Assembly (NCBI RefSeq): GCF_018885265.1
Contig: NZ_CP076538.1
Coordinates: 6,546,001-6,610,000, forward strand
Source: Amycolatopsis aidingensis
GTDB lineage: Bacteria; Actinomycetota; Actinomycetes; Mycobacteriales; Pseudonocardiaceae
Direction: 5' to 3'
DNA: 64,000 nucleotides
Below, one piece after another: positions 8,368 to 17,545 of the stretch. A model generated the notes under the pieces. That model did no database searches. It worked only from the letters and a program-made list of their open reading frames with translations, and was not told where the DNA came from. The number at the start of each line of letters is the position of its first letter. The first letter of the stretch is position 1. A program made the translations under genes and the position numbers.

Positions 8368-10620
8368 ATGATGCCCGCGACCTCCCTTGCGGACTGGCTG
8401 CGCTCGGTCTCCGACGAGGCGCTGGCCACGCTGCTACGCACCCGGCGCGACCTGGCCACGCCACCGCCGGCCGACGCGGGCGTGCTCGCGACCCGGGCAG
8501 GCACCCCGGGGTCGATCGCCCGCGCCTGCGAGGACCTGGACACCTTCACCCTGGCCGTGCTGGAAACGCTGCTGGTTGTCGATGCCGACACCGAGCCTGC
8601 CACCCGCGACCGCATCGGCGAGCTGCTCGGCGCGCAGCCCGGCCCGGCGCTGGACCGGCTGCGCGGGCGGGCGCTGGCCTGGGGCGAGGACGACGCCCTG
8701 CGGGTCGCCCCGGCCCTGCGTGAGGTACTCGGTTCCTACCCGGCCGGGGTCGGCGCCCGCGCGCCCGAGCTGGCCGGGACCGACCCCGCCGACCTGGCAG
8801 CCCAGCTGGAGCGGCTCGGCGCGGACGAGCGTGCCCTGCTCGACAAGCTGGCCGACGGGCCGCCGGTTGGCCGCACCAGGGACGCCGCGACCGAGGTTCC
8901 ACTGGCCGAGGCTGACACCCCGGTCCAGCGGCTGCTGGCCCGTGGGCTGCTGCTGCGCCGCGACGCGGAGACCGTGGAGCTGCCGAGGGAGGTGGCGATC
9001 GCGCTGCGCGGCGGGCGGCTGTTCCTGCCGGACACCCTGACGGAACCGGAGCTGCCGATCACCGCGCACGAGCGCACCGCGGTGGACGAGGCCGGCGCGG
9101 GCGAGGCCATGGAGCTGCTGCGCCGGATGGAGAACCTGCTGCTGGCCTGGTCCGCGCAGCCGCCGCCGGTGCTGAAGTCCGGCGGGCTCGGCGTGCGGGA
9201 GCTGCGCAGGCTGGCCCGCGACATCGAGGTGCCGGAGGCCACGGCGACGCTGCTGGTCGAGCTGGCCGCGGGCGCCGGGCTGGTCGCCGACAGTGCCGCG
9301 GGCACCCCGGAGTGGGTGCCGACCACGCTCACCGACAGCTGGCTGGCCTCCCCTCCCGCCCAGCGCTGGGCCACCCTCGCCCAGGCGTGGCTGGACCTGC
9401 CGCGACTGCCCGGCCTGGCCGGGCAACGGGATGCCAAGGACAAGCCGCTGGTCCCGCTCTCCGAGGAGCTGCGCAGGCCGCAGGCGCCACTGGCCCGACG
9501 CCGGGTGCTGGACACGCTGGCCGAGCTGCCTGCCGGGGCGGGGGTGGACAGCGTGGAGGCGCTGGTGCGGGTACTCGCCTGGCGGGCACCGCGCCGCGGC
9601 GGACGGCTGCGGGACGAGGTGGTGCGGCAGACCATGGCCGAGGGCACCGCACTGGGCCTGGTGGCGCACGGCGCCCTGGGCACGGCCACCGGCGCGCTGC
9701 TGGCGGACGACCGGCCCGCGGCGGTGGAGGCGATGATCGAGGCGCTGCCGACCCCGGTCGACCACATCCTGGTGCAGGCGGACAACACGGTGGTGGCACC
9801 GGGACCGCTGGAGCCCGAGCTGGCCACCGAGGTGGCGACCGTCGCCGAGGTGGAGTCGGCGGGGCACGCCACGGTCTACCGGGTCACCGAGGCCTCGGTG
9901 CGGCGGGCACTGGACACCGGGCGTACCGCGGCCGAGCTGCACGAGCTGTTCGCCACCCGTTCGGCGACGCCGGTCCCGCAGTCGCTCTCCTATCTGATCG
10001 ACGATGTGGCGCGCAGGCACGGCAGGCTGCGCGGCGGCGCCGCGGGTTCGTTCCTGCGCTGCGACGACGAGGTGCTGGTCGCGGAGGTGCTGAGCAGCGC
10101 CGCGGCCGGGGAGGTGGAGCTGCGCCGGATCGCGCCCACCGTGCTGGTCAGCCCGTTCCCGCTGGCCGAGGTGCTGGACGAGCTGCGCAAGGCGGGGTTC
10201 GCCCCGGCGGCGGAGGGCCCGGACGGCCGGGTGGTGGACCTGCGCCCCGCGGGCAGGCGGATCCCGCCGAATGCGCCCCGGTCCCGCCCGGTGCGCACCG
10301 AGCAGGCCGGGATCAGCCAGGAACAGCTCACCGCCGTGATCGCGCACCTACGGGCGGGCGACCGCGCGGCGAGCAGCAGGCGCGGTTCGGTGGCGCGGCT
10401 GCCCGGCGGCGGTGGCGCCGACACCTCGGCCACCATGGCGCTGCTGTCCCGCGCCACCAGGGAGCAGCGTGAGGTCTGGATCGGGCTGGTGGACTCGCAC
10501 GGCACCGCGAGCCAGCGGGTGGTCACCCCGGTGCGGGTCGGCGGCGGGGTCCTGGAGGGCGCCGACAGCGAGCGTTACCCGCTGCACCGGATCACCTCGG
10601 CCGCGCTGGTGGAGGACTGA
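8368..10620 (+). CDS. Helicase-associated (helicase C-like) domain protein
   Basis: About 750 residues and poor in Cys, with no Walker A motif. Winged-helix-like repeats in the N-terminal half are followed by a domain near residues 455-640 (PTPVDHILVQADNTVVAPGP), typical of actinobacterial helicase-associated proteins related to Rv0862c. That family is usually the neighbour of the XPB-type helicase; here the helicase lies 16 kb away. TATCCT at 8357-8362 precedes ATG 8368 by 5 nt with no ribosome-binding site, pointing to leaderless expression; ATG 8371 is equally possible. The role is presumably in DNA repair with XPB, but no activity is established. Confidence 0.78.
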   Translation: MMPATSLADWLRSVSDEALATLLRTRRDLATPPPADAGVLATRAGTPGSIARACEDLDTFTLAVLETLLVVDADTEPATRDRIGELLGAQPGPALDRLRGRALAWGEDDALRVAPALREVLGSYPAGVGARAPELAGTDPADLAAQLERLGADERALLDKLADGPPVGRTRDAATEVPLAEADTPVQRLLARGLLLRRDAETVELPREVAIALRGGRLFLPDTLTEPELPITAHERTAVDEAGAGEAMELLRRMENLLLAWSAQPPPVLKSGGLGVRELRRLARDIEVPEATATLLVELAAGAGLVADSAAGTPEWVPTTLTDSWLASPPAQRWATLAQAWLDLPRLPGLAGQRDAKDKPLVPLSEELRRPQAPLARRRVLDTLAELPAGAGVDSVEALVRVLAWRAPRRGGRLRDEVVRQTMAEGTALGLVAHGALGTATGALLADDRPAAVEAMIEALPTPVDHILVQADNTVVAPGPLEPELATEVATVAEVESAGHATVYRVTEASVRRALDTGRTAAELHELFATRSATPVPQSLSYLIDDVARRHGRLRGGAAGSFLRCDDEVLVAEVLSSAAAGEVELRRIAPTVLVSPFPLAEVLDELRKAGFAPAAEGPDGRVVDLRPAGRRIPPNAPRSRPVRTEQAGISQEQLTAVIAHLRAGDRAASSRRGSVARLPGGGGADTSATMALLSRATREQREVWIGLVDSHGTASQRVVTPVRVGGGVLEGADSERYPLHRITSAALVED

Positions 10621-10626
10621 CCGAAA

Positions 10627-10707
10627 GCCCTGAACGTGGCGTTCGCGACGTTAGATGTCGCGAACGGCACGATTGGGACGTTGAACGCCCTGAACGCCAC
10701 GTTCAGG
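10627..10707. repeat. Inverted-repeat mini-element, copy 1
   Basis: An 81-bp element with inverted ends: GCCCTGAACGTGGC at 10627-10640 and GCCACGTTCAGG at 10696-10707. An inner pair GTTCGCGAC/GTCGCGAAC lies near the left end. It aligns without gaps to 60216-60296 with about 67 of 81 identical bases. It lies between the convergent ends of the helicase-C gene and the DUF742 gene, so a folded RNA could act as a two-way terminator. Confidence 0.75.
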
Positions 10708-10729
10708 TTCCGACGGGGGGGTGGCCTGG

Positions 10730-11092
10730 TCAGAGGGCGCGCAGGCCGGCCAGCACCCGCTCGAGGAACTCCTGGGAGGAACGGTCGCCGACGAACAGGC
10801 CGGGCTGGTGGATGAGCACGAGCCCGGCCTCGGCGAGGTCACCGACGAGCACCTTCACCACGCCAAGCGGCAGCGCAAGATGGGCGGCGACCTCGGCAAC
10901 CGAACGGGTCTCGGTGCACAGGTCGCAGATGCCGCGATGCGCCACCGAGGTCGCGCCCTCGTGCCGCCTGCCCTGCTCGCTGGTGGACACCAGCGCCTCC
11001 AGCTCGAGATCGCGCTCCGGCCGGGTACGCCCTCCGGTACGGGCATAGGGCCGTACCAGCGAACGGTGCTCGGCGCGTCTCGGCATTTCCAT
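10730..11092 (-). CDS. DUF742 protein (CvnC-type), second copy
   Basis: A 120-residue DUF742 protein. LVRPYARTGGRTRPERDL leads into ALVSTSEQGRRHEG, then HRGICDLCTETRSVAEVAA and LPLGVVKVLVGDL, ending EFLERVLAGL. In conservons this protein is encoded with a sensor kinase, a roadblock protein and a small GTPase. The central segment reads as a winged helix (SVAEVAAHLALPLGVVKVLV). It follows the second roadblock gene by 6 nt. This copy lacks the roughly 140-residue variable N-terminal extension of its paralog at 12508-13296. Confidence 0.86.
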   Translation of the reverse strand: MEMPRRAEHRSLVRPYARTGGRTRPERDLELEALVSTSEQGRRHEGATSVAHRGICDLCTETRSVAEVAAHLALPLGVVKVLVGDLAEAGLVLIHQPGLFVGDRSSQEFLERVLAGLRAL

Positions 11093-11098
11093 CGGCGG

Positions 11099-11521
11099 CT
11101 ACCCGCGTACGCCGCCCTGGAGCTGCTCGCGCAGCTCCGGCGTCATCTGCTGGCCGACCCGGTCCACCAGCATGGTCATCTCGTAGGCCACGGTGCCGAT
11201 ATCGCAGGTCGGGGCGGCCAGCACGGCCAGGCAGGAGCCGTCGCTGATGGACATCAGGAACAGGTAACCCCGTTCCATCTCCACCACGGTCTGGTTCACG
11301 TTGCCTGCCTCGAAGCAGCGGGCCGCGCCCTGGGTGAGGCTGATCAGCCCGGAGGCCACGGCGGACAGCTGCTCGGCCCGCTCCTGCGGCAGGCCGTCGG
11401 AGTTCGCCAGCAGCAGGCCGTCCGCGGACACCACGACGGCGTGCGCCGCGCCGGGTACCCTGCGCACGAAGTCGGTGATGAGCCAGCCGAAGTTGCCCGA
11501 CTGCTGGGCCGAACCTGCCAC
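11099..11521 (-). CDS. Roadblock/LC7-domain protein (CvnB-type), second copy
   Basis: A 140-residue roadblock/LC7 protein: [54 protein letters not shown] and [16 protein letters not shown]. These are small alpha/beta adaptors that bind Ras-like GTPases such as MglA-type proteins. The GTG at 11521 has GGAGG 5 nt upstream. It is closely similar to the copy at 13333-13800, so the roadblock-DUF742 pair appears duplicated in tandem. No GTPase or kinase follows it. Confidence 0.9.
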   Translation of the reverse strand: MAGSAQQSGNFGWLITDFVRRVPGAAHAVVVSADGLLLANSDGLPQERAEQLSAVASGLISLTQGAARCFEAGNVNQTVVEMERGYLFLMSISDGSCLAVLAAPTCDIGTVAYEMTMLVDRVGQQMTPELREQLQGGVRG

Positions 11522-11918
11522 TGTTCCTCCATCGTTCGTTCGGCGCCGGACGAAGCGTGGCCGTACCCGGTAACGCCTGTGCCCTATCAACGTCGCTGGG
11601 ATCCCTCGGCAAAGGGTATTCATCAGGGCAACGCTGTCGAGCCCACTCCCCTTGCCGTGATCGACACCAAGGGTGTATGAACCAGCGCGGACCGCAGCAC
11701 AATGACCTGGGTCACAGGTATCGGCCAACCGGGTGACAGCTGGGTTTCAGCAGGTCAGCACGGAGACGGGCAGGGTGCAACGCCGGTGCGGCACCGCCGG
11801 CCGGGCAGATCATGCATGGCGGAGGCGGTTGGCGGGCCCACCGAAGAGATCACCCCGAAATTCCGGAGTTCACCCCAACGGCCGCACCCATCCGGGAAGA
11901 GGCCCGGCGAACCCGGCC
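11522..11918. other. 397-bp gap between the GTPase gene and the second roadblock/DUF742 pair
   Basis: No convincing gene in either direction; the few readings lack ribosome-binding sites and family-like sequence. Its length suggests that the downstream roadblock/DUF742 pair has its own minus-strand promoter, but I see no clear -35/-10 pair and no strong terminator hairpin after the GTPase gene. Confidence 0.4.
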
Positions 11919-12527
11919 TCAGCCGGCGCGCAGTGCGGTGTCGTGCGCGATGGCATGCTGCACCACCGAGATCAGCACCTGCTTGGTCGACTCGCGGTCC
12001 CGCGCGTCGCAGGCCATGATCGGCACCGAGGGGGCGATGGTCAGCGCGTGCCGCACGTCCTCGATCTGATGGTGCAGCAGCCGGTCGAAACAGTTGATCG
12101 CCACGATGTAGGGCAGCTTGCGGTTCTCGAAGAAGTCGATCGAGGCGAACGCGTCGGACAGCCGCCGCGTGTCCACCAGCACCACCGCCCCGATGGCGCC
12201 GAGGGCGAGGTCGTCCCACATGAACCAGAACCGGTGCTGACCCGGCGTCCCGAACACGTAGAGCACCAGGTCGGAATCCAGCGAGATCCGCCCGAAGTCC
12301 ATCGCCACCGTGGTGGTGATCTTGTTCGGGGTCGCCGAGACGTCGTCCACCGACACGCTGGCCTCGGTCATCGAGGCCTCGGTGGTCAGCGGGTCGATCT
12401 CGGAGACCGCTCCGACCAACGTGGTCTTGCCAACTCCGAACCCGCCGGCAACCACGATCTTGGCCGATGAGGTGGGTCCTGCCGCTGCCGACGTGTTCGC
12501 GTCGGAGTCAAACTCTCCGAAGCCCAC
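11919..12527 (-). CDS. Ras-like GTPase/ATP-GTP-binding protein (CvnD-type)
   Basis: A 202-residue small GTPase of the conservon type. The P-loop GGFGVGKTT is at about 29-37, the switch region follows, DxxG appears as VFGTPGQHRFW, and NCFDR replaces the usual NKxD guanine motif, as is common in this family. The GTG at 12527 overlaps the upstream DUF742 gene by 20 nt, giving translational coupling. It presumably takes signals from the kinase through the roadblock protein. In Streptomyces, conservon GTPases affect development and metabolism; the target here is unknown. Confidence 0.9.
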   Translation of the reverse strand: MGFGEFDSDANTSAAAGPTSSAKIVVAGGFGVGKTTLVGAVSEIDPLTTEASMTEASVSVDDVSATPNKITTTVAMDFGRISLDSDLVLYVFGTPGQHRFWFMWDDLALGAIGAVVLVDTRRLSDAFASIDFFENRKLPYIVAINCFDRLLHHQIEDVRHALTIAPSVPIMACDARDRESTKQVLISVVQHAIAHDTALRAG

Positions 12528-13296
12528 TGAGCACCCTTTCCATGAACTCGATACTCGGCCGCTCCCCGGATGCTGCGCTCGCGGTATGCACGAGCACCAG
12601 CCCGAGGCCGGCCACATCACCAACCAGCACGCGCACGACGCCCAGCGGTAGCCGCAGCAGCGCGGCGACCTCGGCGACCGAACGGGTGTCCAGGCACAGG
12701 TCACAGATCGACCGGTGTTCCGGCACGCGGACGCGGTCGGTATACCGGCCCTGCTCGCTCGTCTGCACCAGCGCCTCGATGGCGAGGTCGTAGGTCGGCC
12801 GCGTGCGGCCGCGTGTGCGGAAGTACGGCCGGACCAGCCCCGAGCTGGGCTCGGGTTCCTGGCTGGCCTGGCGCGGGAAACCGGGGATGGACTGCTCCGG
12901 CGGCTCCGGGTCCAGCGAGCGCTCGCCGAAGGCCACGAACCCTTCCCGTGGCTCGTCGAAGCGGCCGTCGAACTCCTCGTCCCGGTCGGCGTCTCTGCCC
13001 CTGGAGACGCCGTACAGCTCGGCACCGGGACCGCTGAGCAGCCGGTCCCGGTAGTCGGTCACGTCGAACGAGGCCGGGTCGCCCGCCGTACCCGACTCGG
13101 CGTGATACAGCCAGTCCTCGCTACCGCTCACCGAGCCGTAGGCCTGGTCCGGGTCGTAGCCACGCCCCCGCCACGACCGGTCCCGCCGGTCGTCCCAGTC
13201 TTCCCCAGCCATGTCGTTGTCCGATTCGTCCGGCCACCGTGCCACGGAATGGCCACCACCGAGCTGTCGATTACCGCGGAAACGCCCTGAGTCCAC
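12508..13296 (-). CDS. DUF742 protein with long N-terminal extension (CvnC-type)
   Basis: A 262-residue protein. The first 145 residues are hydrophilic, rich in Asp, Arg, Gly and Glu, and probably disordered. The DUF742 domain follows: SGLVRPYFRTRGRTRPTYD, EALVQTSEQGR, HRSICDLCLDTRSVAEVAA, LPLGVVRVLVGD. The GTG at 13296 has GAGGAG 7 nt upstream. It lies between the roadblock and GTPase genes of the conservon and overlaps the GTPase gene. The extension is absent from the paralog at 10730-11092, so it may carry conservon-specific contacts. Confidence 0.88.
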   Translation of the reverse strand: MDSGRFRGNRQLGGGHSVARWPDESDNDMAGEDWDDRRDRSWRGRGYDPDQAYGSVSGSEDWLYHAESGTAGDPASFDVTDYRDRLLSGPGAELYGVSRGRDADRDEEFDGRFDEPREGFVAFGERSLDPEPPEQSIPGFPRQASQEPEPSSGLVRPYFRTRGRTRPTYDLAIEALVQTSEQGRYTDRVRVPEHRSICDLCLDTRSVAEVAALLRLPLGVVRVLVGDVAGLGLVLVHTASAASGERPSIEFMERVLSGLRRV

Positions 13297-13332
13297 ATCC
13301 TTCTCCTCAGCCGCGCTCGACCGGCACGCCTG

Positions 13333-13800
13333 TCATCGCCGCACCGAACCCTGCAACTGCGCCCGCAGCTCGGGCGTCATCTGCTGGCCGACCCGGTCCA
13401 CCAGCAGGGTCATCTCGTAGACGACGAGACCGATATCGCTGTCCGGGGCGCCGAGCACCGCGAGGCAGGAACCGTCCGAGACCGACATCAGGAACAGGAA
13501 GCCGTTGGCCATCTCGACCACGGTCTGCGCGACCGAGCCGCCCTCGAACACCTGCGCGGCACCCCTGGCCAGACTGGTCAGGCCGGAGGCCACCGCGGCG
13601 AGCTGATCGGCCCGGTCCTTGGGCAGACCGCGGGAGGCCGCCAGCAGCAACCCGTCCGCGGAGACCACGACGGCATGCGCCGCGCCAGGAACGCGATGAA
13701 CGAAATCGGTGATGAGCCAGGCAAAACTGCCCTGCTGCGCCGGCTTGCCCTGCTGCTTCGGCCCACCCGGCTGCGCTGCACCCGCCCGTTGCACACTCAC
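13333..13800 (-). CDS. Roadblock/LC7-domain protein (CvnB-type)
   Basis: A 155-residue roadblock protein with a short Gly/Gln-rich N-terminus, then [57 protein letters not shown] and [18 protein letters not shown]. The GTG at 13800 overlaps the kinase stop (GTGA) and AGGAG lies just upstream, so it is translated together with the kinase. It is predicted to bridge the kinase and the Ras-like GTPase two genes downstream. Confidence 0.91.
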   Translation of the reverse strand: MSVQRAGAAQPGGPKQQGKPAQQGSFAWLITDFVHRVPGAAHAVVVSADGLLLAASRGLPKDRADQLAAVASGLTSLARGAAQVFEGGSVAQTVVEMANGFLFLMSVSDGSCLAVLGAPDSDIGLVVYEMTLLVDRVGQQMTPELRAQLQGSVRR

Positions 13801-16800
13801 TCCTTAGCCCCGTGTTCGGCAGATCGATCGCCCGTGCCCTGGACGCCGCCCCGCCCGTTGACACCCACGGCATCGGGCCGATAGGTGGAGTCGGTCACGT
13901 CATCGTCCTCCCGGAGCGCATGCCTGCCGCTCCGGTAACCCTGCTGGAAGCTCATCATCCGGCTCCGCGCGGCGGCCGCGGACCTGGCGATGGCTCCCTG
14001 CCCCGGCTGCGCCGAGGTGGTGTCGGTGAAGGCGTTGCTCTCCGAGGAAGAGACCGAACCCGGCACCAAGTATGCGTTGGGCACCCGCTTGGGCAGCCCG
14101 GCCGGGGTGATCTCCTCGTTCTTGGACTCGAGCAGCGACTGTGCCGCCTGCCAACCGTCGTCGGACACGCTGGTCCACTCCGACGCCACGGCCGCTCCCT
14201 CCGGTTCTTCCGCCGCGTCGGCCCGGTGTTCCTGCTGTTCGGGTTCGGCATCGGCGTAATCTTCCTGCTCGACCGGTTCCTCTCCCTCCTCGCTGAACCA
14301 GCGCGACAGCACCGACTGGTAGATCGGCAACCGCTTGGTCGGGACGTCGTCGTCCAGGGCGCTGCCGTCCCCGTCCACCTCGTCCTTCGGCCATTCCGGC
14401 GCCACCGGGACGTACCGGGGTTCGTCCGTGGGCAGCGACAGCATGTACGACGTGTCCGCCGCGGACAAGTCCGTGTCGTCCTCCTTGCGGTGCGCCCCGG
14501 CAGGCTGCTCCTCGTACTCGCCGGGGTCCTTCGGCCTGCGCGGTGGCGGCAACGGCGGCGGCGTGTCGTCCGGCGCCGAGCTCAGGAACGGGCCCGCGGC
14601 CTTGGAGGTACCCCCGCCGACCAGGTCGTCCAGGCTGATCGGCTGGTCCAGCGGCTTCAGCCCGCCCTGCTCGACGAGCTGGGTCTGCTCCTCCGACGCA
14701 GGCTCCGGTGCCGGTGCCGGTGCCGGTGGCGCGGGCGGCGTGCCGGAAGGGCCACCCGGATCCATCGGCGGCGAACTGGGCGGCCCTGCCGGTTCGGACG
14801 GCACGGAGGACACCGGCCGCACCGGCGGGATCGAGGGCAGGGAGGGCGAGGAGGACTCCTCGGGCCGCTCCGGGGCGGGCGCCCGCAACTGCTCGGGGCC
14901 GAAGGACTCCGTCGAGGGCGCGGCGCTGAGCAGTTCAGCCGGCACCACGATCCGGGCGATCACGCCGCCCTCGATGTCCTCGTTCTCGCGCAGCCGCACC
15001 TCGATGCCGTGCCGCTGGGCCAGCCGGGCGACCACGTACAGGCCCATCCGCCTTGTCACCGACACGTCCAGGTCCGGCGGGTCGGCGAGGCGCTCGTTGG
15101 CCTCGGCGACCTGGTCCTCGCTCATCCCGACACCACGGTCGGTGATCTGGATGGCGAGTGCCTTCCGCCTTGTCACCACCGCGCGCACGCTGACCTTGGT
15201 CTCCGGCTCGGAGAAGTAGGTCGCGTTGTCCAGCAGCTCGGCCAGCAGGTGCACCAGGTCGTGAATGGTGCGGCCCTGCACCGCGACCTCCGGAACGGTG
15301 CCGACCTCGACCCTGGCGTACTGCTCGATCTCCGATACCGCGGCGCCGATCACGTCCGCGGCAGGCACCGACCTGGTGACCGACTTGGCGAGCCCGGCAC
15401 CGGAAAGCACCAGCAGGCTCTCGCCGTTGCGCCGCAGCCGGGTGGCCAGGTGGTCCAGCTCGAACAGGCTGGCCAGCTGGTCCGGGTCCTGTTCCTCGGC
15501 CTCCAGCCGGTCGATCACGCCGAGCTGGCGTTCCACCAGCCGCTGGCTGCGCCGGGAGAGGTTGACGAAGATGCGGTTCACGTTCTCCCGCAGCAACGCC
15601 TGTTCGGCCGCCATCCGGATGGCCCGCTCGTGCACCACGTCGAAGGAGCGGGCGACCTCGCCGATCTCCTCGTTGGTCTGCACCGGGACCGGGTCCACCG
15701 CGCCCCGGGATGCCTCCATCGGGTTCGGGTCGGCGAGGATCCGGCGCACCGTCTCCGGCAGCCGGACGTAGGCCACCTCGAGCGCGTTGGTCCGCAGCGT
15801 GCGCAGCGGACCGAGCAGCGAACGCGCGATGACCAGCATCAACGCCAGCGCCGCGATCAGCGCGGCCAGCACGATCCCGGAGAAGACCCAGGCCGACTCG
15901 GTGGCGTTCGCGGCGAGCAGGTCGGCCCGGCCACGCAGCTGGCCGAGCAGCTCGGACTCGACCTGGCGCATCTTGTCGATGGTGGCGGCGCCGTCGTTGG
16001 TCAGCGCCTCGTCGTTGATGTTGAGCGGTTCCCGCTCCCGGTCCCGGACGAACGCGGCCAGCTTGATCCGCTCGCGGTTGTCCACCTCGGTACCGCTGAC
16101 CGTGTCGGAGTACAGCTGCTGCTGCGCCGGGCTGGCGTTGGAAAGGAAGTCCTCGACCCCGGCGCGCGCCCCCGCCTGTGCGGCGAAGGTCCGTTCCAGC
16201 AGGTCGGCGGGGAACTGGTTGCGGCCAGCCGCGATATGCAGCGCGGCATTCTCCCTGGCGGTGGCCTCCTTGGCCTCGCTGAGCGACTGGACCAGGGTGC
16301 CCTGCCGGAGCAGCTCCCGCTCGGTGACCGCGGCGTTCACCTCCCGGCCGAGCTGCACCAGCGCGTCCAGGATCGAGTTGTAGGTCACGAAGGCGGCCAT
16401 GTCCGGGTAGTTGGAGCTGATCGCGTTCCGCAGCGCGGGCAGCGCGTCCAGCCGTTGCAGGCCGCGGTTGTACCGCACGCTGGCGGCGGGGTCGTCGATC
16501 TCCAGCTGGTCGGCGGCCGAGCGCAGGTCCCGTACCGCGGCGTCCACCCTGGCGATCTGCGAGTCCAGCGCGGCCCGCTCCAGCGAGCCGCTCGCGATCC
16601 GGTCCACCGCGAGCGTGCGCTCCGCCTGCAGGGCGTGCACCACCGCGGTCAACCTGGCGGCGACGTCGACCTGGTCGACGGTCTGGTTGAACTCCTCAGC
16701 CCGGTTCAGCTCGTCCATCGTGCGCAGGCCACCGAGGACCACCGCGGTGACCATCGGCACGATCAGCACCGCGGCGAGCTTGGAACGTAGTCGCCAGTTC

Positions 16801-16958
16801 CGCAGCTTCCACCTGGAGCCGCCCGGCTCCGTTTCGCGTGCACGGTCGTCCTGCTCGGTCGCGGGAGTCCCGCCTACCTCCGCGGCTTCTGTCCTCGGCA
16901 CCGCTCTATCACCATCGTTCTCCGAGCTGGATACGAACCCGGGTTCGCCACCAGGCAC
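13797..16958 (-). CDS. Conservon sensor histidine kinase (CvnA-type), nitrate/nitrite-sensing-like
   Basis: About 1,050 residues. A basic segment [12 protein letters not shown] precedes the first membrane helix ([17 protein letters not shown]). A helical extracellular sensor of about 290 residues of the nitrate/nitrite-sensing (NIT) type follows, then a second helix ([20 protein letters not shown]), a HAMP-like linker, and a dimerisation region ([19 protein letters not shown]). The ATPase domain has [12 protein letters not shown] (N box), ITDRGVGMS and [14 protein letters not shown]. No ordinary phospho-acceptor His box is evident, as is typical of CvnA proteins. The last 400 residues are acidic, Pro-rich and disordered with short conserved motifs. 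GTG 16967 is an alternative start. Confidence 0.88.
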   Translation of the reverse strand: MPGGEPGFVSSSENDGDRAVPRTEAAEVGGTPATEQDDRARETEPGGSRWKLRNWRLRSKLAAVLIVPMVTAVVLGGLRTMDELNRAEEFNQTVDQVDVAARLTAVVHALQAERTLAVDRIASGSLERAALDSQIARVDAAVRDLRSAADQLEIDDPAASVRYNRGLQRLDALPALRNAISSNYPDMAAFVTYNSILDALVQLGREVNAAVTERELLRQGTLVQSLSEAKEATARENAALHIAAGRNQFPADLLERTFAAQAGARAGVEDFLSNASPAQQQLYSDTVSGTEVDNRERIKLAAFVRDREREPLNINDEALTNDGAATIDKMRQVESELLGQLRGRADLLAANATESAWVFSGIVLAALIAALALMLVIARSLLGPLRTLRTNALEVAYVRLPETVRRILADPNPMEASRGAVDPVPVQTNEEIGEVARSFDVVHERAIRMAAEQALLRENVNRIFVNLSRRSQRLVERQLGVIDRLEAEEQDPDQLASLFELDHLATRLRRNGESLLVLSGAGLAKSVTRSVPAADVIGAAVSEIEQYARVEVGTVPEVAVQGRTIHDLVHLLAELLDNATYFSEPETKVSVRAVVTRRKALAIQITDRGVGMSEDQVAEANERLADPPDLDVSVTRRMGLYVVARLAQRHGIEVRLRENEDIEGGVIARIVVPAELLSAAPSTESFGPEQLRAPAPERPEESSSPSLPSIPPVRPVSSVPSEPAGPPSSPPMDPGGPSGTPPAPPAPAPAPEPASEEQTQLVEQGGLKPLDQPISLDDLVGGGTSKAAGPFLSSAPDDTPPPLPPPRRPKDPGEYEEQPAGAHRKEDDTDLSAADTSYMLSLPTDEPRYVPVAPEWPKDEVDGDGSALDDDVPTKRLPIYQSVLSRWFSEEGEEPVEQEDYADAEPEQQEHRADAAEEPEGAAVASEWTSVSDDGWQAAQSLLESKNEEITPAGLPKRVPNAYLVPGSVSSSESNAFTDTTSAQPGQGAIARSAAAARSRMMSFQQGYRSGRHALREDDDVTDSTYRPDAVGVNGRGGVQGTGDRSAEHGAKE

Positions 16959-17545
16959 TAGCAGCACACTCCCTGCATGCGAGCCGACTCCCGGTCACCC
17001 GGACGGGATCGGTTCAGCGGCAGCATTGCGTCGCGGCCGTGCGCCGGTCAACCCAGCCGGCCCAGTCAACCTCACGCCGTCATACGCGTTCACCGGTTAA
17101 GGCCATCCTTTCGAAAGCGCCCGGGGACGGACCGGCGAGCCGCGGGTGCACGGCGTCGCTGGGCCATTCAGCGCACTCTCTTATCACTACATTGGTGGTC
17201 TATACCTGGTTGCAGGTACAGAAGGTAGCGAAGTCCGCGCGGTGATGTAACCCTCACAGGTTCGTCGCCGAACATCACAGTGACCGTCCACGACCGTCCT
17301 GGGGTGCATCGCGCTGCGGCCCTCGCCAACTTCAAGCCAGCCGAGAGTAAAGCAGGTCACATCCAAGTGCATCCGATCGAGTGATGCAAGATACCGAGAG
17401 AATTAGTCTAGGCACCGATTGTGATGGGGGCCTGCGGTCTTTAGAGTGTCCCGCGTGTGGCCCCGGGAGGCGCTGCCCAGTGCTGTCCGGAGCCCGCGAA
17501 AATCCAACCCGTCCCCACCTCATCTCACCCCACGAGGAGTTGGCA
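16959..17545. other. 587-bp divergent control region between the conservon and the ABC operon
   Basis: No gene is supported. The region must drive the conservon leftwards and the lipoprotein/ABC operon rightwards. The one clear structure is a short inverted repeat, TACCTG-N4-CAGGTA, at 17203-17218. GAGGAG at 17534-17539 is the ribosome-binding site of the lipoprotein gene. No unambiguous -35/-10 pair stands out. Confidence 0.45.
17203..17218. promoter_or_regulatory. Inverted repeat, possible operator
   Basis: TACCTG and CAGGTA form perfect 6-bp arms around GTTG. It lies in the divergent control region, 245 nt from the kinase start and 328 nt from the lipoprotein start. The hairpin is too small for a terminator; operator use is a guess. 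Confidence 0.3.

Noticed and set aside
8434..10347. A 637-codon minus-strand frame opposite the helicase-C gene
   Set aside because: Gln/Arg/Gly-rich shadow composition without motifs; the plus-strand frame has normal protein composition.
13812..16790. A 992-codon open frame on the plus strand opposite the conservon kinase
   Set aside because: A high-GC shadow of the kinase frame: His/Arg/Gly-rich, no family-like motif, no ribosome-binding site.
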